Shown: positions 40,557-43,241 of the stretch, one piece after another
Layout of the letters: each line of letters begins with the position of its first letter
How positions within the stretch are numbered: the stretch's first letter is position 1
Origin: Eggerthellaceae bacterium
GTDB lineage: Bacteria > Actinomycetota > Coriobacteriia > Coriobacteriales > Eggerthellaceae
Assembly: GCA_017434045.1 (NCBI GenBank)
Contig: JAFRGA010000027.1
Span: forward strand, 1-43,241
Direction of reading: 5' to 3'
Length of the DNA: 43,241 nt
Made by a program: the position numbers and the translations under genes
Notes under the pieces: model-generated
The model's database searches: none
The model's input: the letters and a program-made list of their open reading frames with translations, nothing else
What the model was told of the DNA's origin: nothing

Positions 40557-41477
40557 ATGAAGCTGCTCGTCGTAATCAACACATCGGCAGGCTTTGGCGA
40601 AAACGCCATATACGACTTCATGCGCCTGGCCTTTGCCGATGGCGATGAGGCCTGCGTGCGTTACACCGACGGCGCCACCGACCCGGCGTCGCTCGTATCG
40701 GATGCGGACTACTTCGACGCGGTTGTCGTCTCAGGCGGCGACGGCACGATTGCCTCCGTCTCATACGAGTTGGCTGGCACGGGCATCCCCGTTCTCCCCT
40801 TCCCTGCCGGCACGGCCAATTTGCTTGCAAGCAACCTGCTCATGCCCTACGAACCCCGTTCGATCGCGACGATGGCTCGCGATATGAACGTCCTCGACTT
40901 CGACATCGGGCAGATCGAGATAGGCTCCAAGAAGATCGGCTTCTCGATTATGGCGGGCGCAGGATACGATGCCGCGATCATGCACGATGCCCTTCCCTCA
41001 AAGAAACGCCTTGGTCCCGCTGCGTATTTCCAGGCAGCGATTACGAATCCCAAGCCTCAAAAATCTAAGCTCACGATCAACATCGATGGGCAAACGATTC
41101 AGACCGAGGGCCTCGGCGTCATGCTCGTGAACTTCTCGAAGATCCAGTTCGAAATTCCGATCACACATAAGACGTCTGCCCGCGATGGCCTCTTCGACAT
41201 CGTCGTACTCCGAGCCGAGAACGCCATCGAGCTCATCCCAGCCTTCATCGCCGCGACGCTCGACAGAGATGGGAACATGCCCTCACGCGGGGATTCCATT
41301 GAAGTGCTGAGGGGGCGTGAAGTGGAGGTGATCGCGGATCCGCCGCTTCCCATTCAGTATGACGGTGAGCCTCTCAAGCTCACGACGCCCTTCAGGGCAA
41401 CTGTCCTGGAAGGCGCAGCGCGCTTCATCGTCTCCGACGAAGCCTTGGACCAATACGGGCCTAAGGACGAGGACTAG
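40557..41477 (+). CDS. Diacylglycerol kinase-like lipid kinase (DagK/YegS family)
   Basis: 306 residues. ATP-grasping motif G60-G-D-G-T64 in VVVSGGDGTIASV, PAGTANLLASNL after it, and the C-terminal QYDGEPL strand typical of the LCB5/YegS fold. Soluble kinases of this family phosphorylate diacylglycerol or related lipids at the membrane surface. Start ATG 40557 with GAGG six bases before; 47 upstream codons overlap rnd antisense and are ignored. The last codons form a palindrome with the end of terC. Lipid specificity not known. Confidence 0.88.
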   Translation: MKLLVVINTSAGFGENAIYDFMRLAFADGDEACVRYTDGATDPASLVSDADYFDAVVVSGGDGTIASVSYELAGTGIPVLPFPAGTANLLASNLLMPYEPRSIATMARDMNVLDFDIGQIEIGSKKIGFSIMAGAGYDAAIMHDALPSKKRLGPAAYFQAAITNPKPQKSKLTINIDGQTIQTEGLGVMLVNFSKIQFEIPITHKTSARDGLFDIVVLRAENAIELIPAFIAATLDRDGNMPSRGDSIEVLRGREVEVIADPPLPIQYDGEPLKLTTPFRATVLEGAARFIVSDEALDQYGPKDED

Positions 41478-41492
41478 CCGCTAGTCCTCGTC
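41466..41492. terminator. 12-bp perfect palindrome spanning both stop codons
   Basis: GACGAGGACTAG (41466-41477) and its complement (41481-41492) around CCG. It includes the stop of the kinase gene and, on the other strand, of terC, with acidic codons in both. It can fold in either transcript; no T-run. Confidence 0.45.
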
Positions 41493-42287
41493 GCCTTCGT
41501 GCTCGTCACGCCATTTGTCGTAATTGCGCTTGTACCTTATCTGCAGCATTTCCATAATAACCGAGAAGAGCATGGCGAAATACACCATGAGCTTCTCCAT
41601 GCTCATGTCAAGTACCTCGAAGCCTGATTCCAAGCCAAGCGAATCGAGTATCAGGAGGAATCCGATGAGCATTATGAACGTCAGGGCGAGGATTTTCATC
41701 TCGATGTTCCGGTTGATGAAGTCGGCAACCGCGTCGATGAATATCATCATCAGGGCTATCGCCAGAACTACGGCGAGGACCATGATGATCAGGTGCTGCG
41801 CGAGACCCACGGCTGTGATCACCGAATCGATGGAGAAGATGACATCCATGACCATGATTGTGCTTACAGCTTGGAACAGCCCGATACGCTTACCGCCGAC
41901 CTCTCCTGTTTCCTCTTCGTGCTTCAGATCTTCAAGGCTAATGGTTCCCCTCAGCTCGGAGATTCCCTTGTAAACGAGGTAGAGGCCTCCTAGCAGCAAG
42001 ACGAGATCGCGAATTGAGATTCCCCGCGACCAAAAGCCAAGTTCAACATTGAATAGAGGGGCGGTCATATGCACGAGGTACGAAGCGGCCGACAAGAAGA
42101 GGATACGCATGATCATTGCGCCAGCAAGCCCAAGCTTGCGGCCGATGTGCTGCTTATCCGGTGGGAGGCGGTTCGTTGTGAGCGAAATGAAGACTATGTT
42201 GTCAACGCCGAGGACGATTTCCAGGAACAGGAGCGTTATAAGGGAAATCCATGCTTCAGCTGTAGTAAATATGGATAAATCGATCAT
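41481..42287 (-). CDS. TerC-family integral membrane protein
   Basis: 268 residues with seven to eight hydrophobic segments. Conserved acidic membrane motifs: LFLEIVLGVDNIVF near residues 21-33 and MDVIFSIDSVITAVG in the second half. The family (TerC, Alx, MeeY/MeeF) is linked to manganese export and tellurite tolerance; which applies here is open. ATG at 42287 follows AGGTGG; an upstream ATG would add seven residues. The charged C-terminal tail (DKWRDEHEGDED) should lie in the cytoplasm. Confidence 0.88.
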   Translation of the reverse strand: MIDLSIFTTAEAWISLITLLFLEIVLGVDNIVFISLTTNRLPPDKQHIGRKLGLAGAMIMRILFLSAASYLVHMTAPLFNVELGFWSRGISIRDLVLLLGGLYLVYKGISELRGTISLEDLKHEEETGEVGGKRIGLFQAVSTIMVMDVIFSIDSVITAVGLAQHLIIMVLAVVLAIALMMIFIDAVADFINRNIEMKILALTFIMLIGFLLILDSLGLESGFEVLDMSMEKLMVYFAMLFSVIMEMLQIRYKRNYDKWRDEHEGDED

Positions 42288-42378
42288 CCGACCACCTCGG
42301 CTGTGCATCCTATCACCGACGTTCGATGCTCCGATGCTCTAATGCCCAATACACACAAACCCACCAGGAGTAGTAATC

Positions 42379-43185
42379 ATGGCAAAACAGTTCTCGCTCG
42401 GCGATTTCCTGCACTACACGAACCGCCGAACCTATTCCGACGTTCAAGGTGAAGTAGCCTATCTCGACGGTGCTCCTTTGCGTAGGCCGTTCAGCATGCC
42501 CGTTGGACAGCGTCTTGTCGTGCTCATCGTGGTTATAGCAGCCGCTGTCATCGGTTTCATCTTCCTTAACAGCACTGTTCTTGCCGCCCTACGCGAAACC
42601 GCCCAAGCTGAGCAGACAATTGCGACGAACCTTTCAAGGCAAGCGTCTATCGAAACCATTCCTAATATGACCGAGCTCATAAACATGAACGACAAAGGCG
42701 TTAAAGAGGCTTTCCAAGCGTCCGAATATACGATTTACGACGCTTCGAGCGAGAACGATTCAGAGGACATGATTCTCTACAAGCTTCCCGCCGACATGAC
42801 GACGGATGAAGCTGCCGCATACTATGCCAAGGGTATTTCGAACCTCACAGCACCCCAAGCCACCAAGCTGCTCGTCGGTTCGTGGCAATTCGTTTCCGAG
42901 CATTCTGGCGTGAAGAGCATGGTCGTGCGCTACGCGGACTTCTCAACGGCGGATCCGCAGGTCGCTGTCCAGAACGCTTTGCAGAAGACCGGCTTCGATC
43001 CCGAGAGTATTTCCGATTCTGGTGTTGACGATTCGGGTAACACGTACAGCCTCGGCACGCTGAAAGCGGATGACACAACTTGTACTTGGAAGATCTCGGC
43101 TGTGCCGCTCGATGATATGTACTCTATTTCGAAGATGCCCGAAGAGGCCTGTTACGTCGGTATCCGCCTTACTGCTGCTCAATGA
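42379..43185 (+). CDS. Single-pass membrane protein of unknown function
   Basis: 268 residues, family not recognised. Residues 1-42 are polar and basic, a membrane segment spans about 47-67 (VVLIVVIAAAVIGFIFL), and the remaining 200 residues, probably outside, have a short helix (TVLAALRETAQAEQTI) and then an alpha/beta region without cysteines to form a fold I know; two Cys occur near the end. There is no signal-peptidase site. Good AGGAG eight bases before the ATG. It is on its own strand with no operon partner in view. Codon use looks like its neighbours. Confidence 0.75.
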   Translation: MAKQFSLGDFLHYTNRRTYSDVQGEVAYLDGAPLRRPFSMPVGQRLVVLIVVIAAAVIGFIFLNSTVLAALRETAQAEQTIATNLSRQASIETIPNMTELINMNDKGVKEAFQASEYTIYDASSENDSEDMILYKLPADMTTDEAAAYYAKGISNLTAPQATKLLVGSWQFVSEHSGVKSMVVRYADFSTADPQVAVQNALQKTGFDPESISDSGVDDSGNTYSLGTLKADDTTCTWKISAVPLDDMYSISKMPEEACYVGIRLTAAQ

Positions 43186-43241
43186 TCGTTTTGATTTGGG
43201 ATTGCCAAAGGGATGCGTTAAAGGGTCGGGGGGGTTTTGAA

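Overview
The window (about 58-60 % G+C by eye) looks like chromosomal DNA of a strictly anaerobic, high-GC Gram-positive of the class Coriobacteriia, most likely Eggerthellales. This is an inference. It rests on an SPKTG-type surface protein with InlB-like repeats, a MenA-type prenyltransferase (menaquinone), indolepyruvate:ferredoxin oxidoreductase, a six-subunit Ech hydrogenase, a standalone IMP cyclohydrolase beside a standalone AICAR transformylase, and a VanW/PBP5-type cell-wall cluster. No phage, insertion sequence, CRISPR array or rRNA was seen; the one tRNA is tRNA-Pro(GGG).

Layout. 1-983 (+): C-terminal end of a repeat-rich sortase-anchored protein. 1126-2061 (+): menA-like gene. 2062-2423: a gene-free cluster of palindromes and direct repeats. 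2424-5684 (-): iorA-iorB-gluQ, with overlapping genes. 5751-10523 (-): pgsA-vanW-dacA-FHA, a compact envelope cluster. 10701-16544 (-): echABCDEF in the order known for Ech hydrogenases. EchD and EchF carry C-terminal extensions built from one repeated helical motif, and echD has an apparent 1-nt frameshift. 16812-16888 (-): tRNA-Pro with a good promoter and terminator. 17165-20884 (+): a HerA-like ATPase, then the split purH functions. 21014-24500 (-): coaBC, then a lipoprotein with ten PASTA repeats. 24685-29176 (-): ileS-lspA-rluD. 29376-30248 (+): degV. 30435-31568 (-): an aminotransferase-fold protein lacking the PLP lysine. 31733-33049 (+): dinB. 33111-35672 (-): copper P-type ATPase with a heavy-metal domain at each end. 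35775-40470 (-): glycosyltransferase, xseB, xseA, zinc metallopeptidase, RNase D. 40557-41477 (+): lipid-kinase-like gene. 41481-42287 (-): TerC. 42379-43185 (+): unknown single-pass membrane protein.

How they fit together: IorAB makes reduced ferredoxin from aryl pyruvates, and Ech can oxidise ferredoxin to make H2 and an ion gradient, so the two neighbouring loci could form an energy-conserving amino-acid fermentation route (inference). PgsA, VanW, DacA, the PASTA lipoprotein, LspA and the sortase substrate all concern the envelope.

The points most worth a second look are the shared helical repeats on two Ech subunits, the K-to-E aminotransferase-like protein, a strong internal ribosome-binding site in copA that could release a CopZ-like chaperone, the ten-PASTA lipoprotein without a kinase, and a family of intergenic palindromes centred on GGGGAC-A-GTCCCC-like cores.
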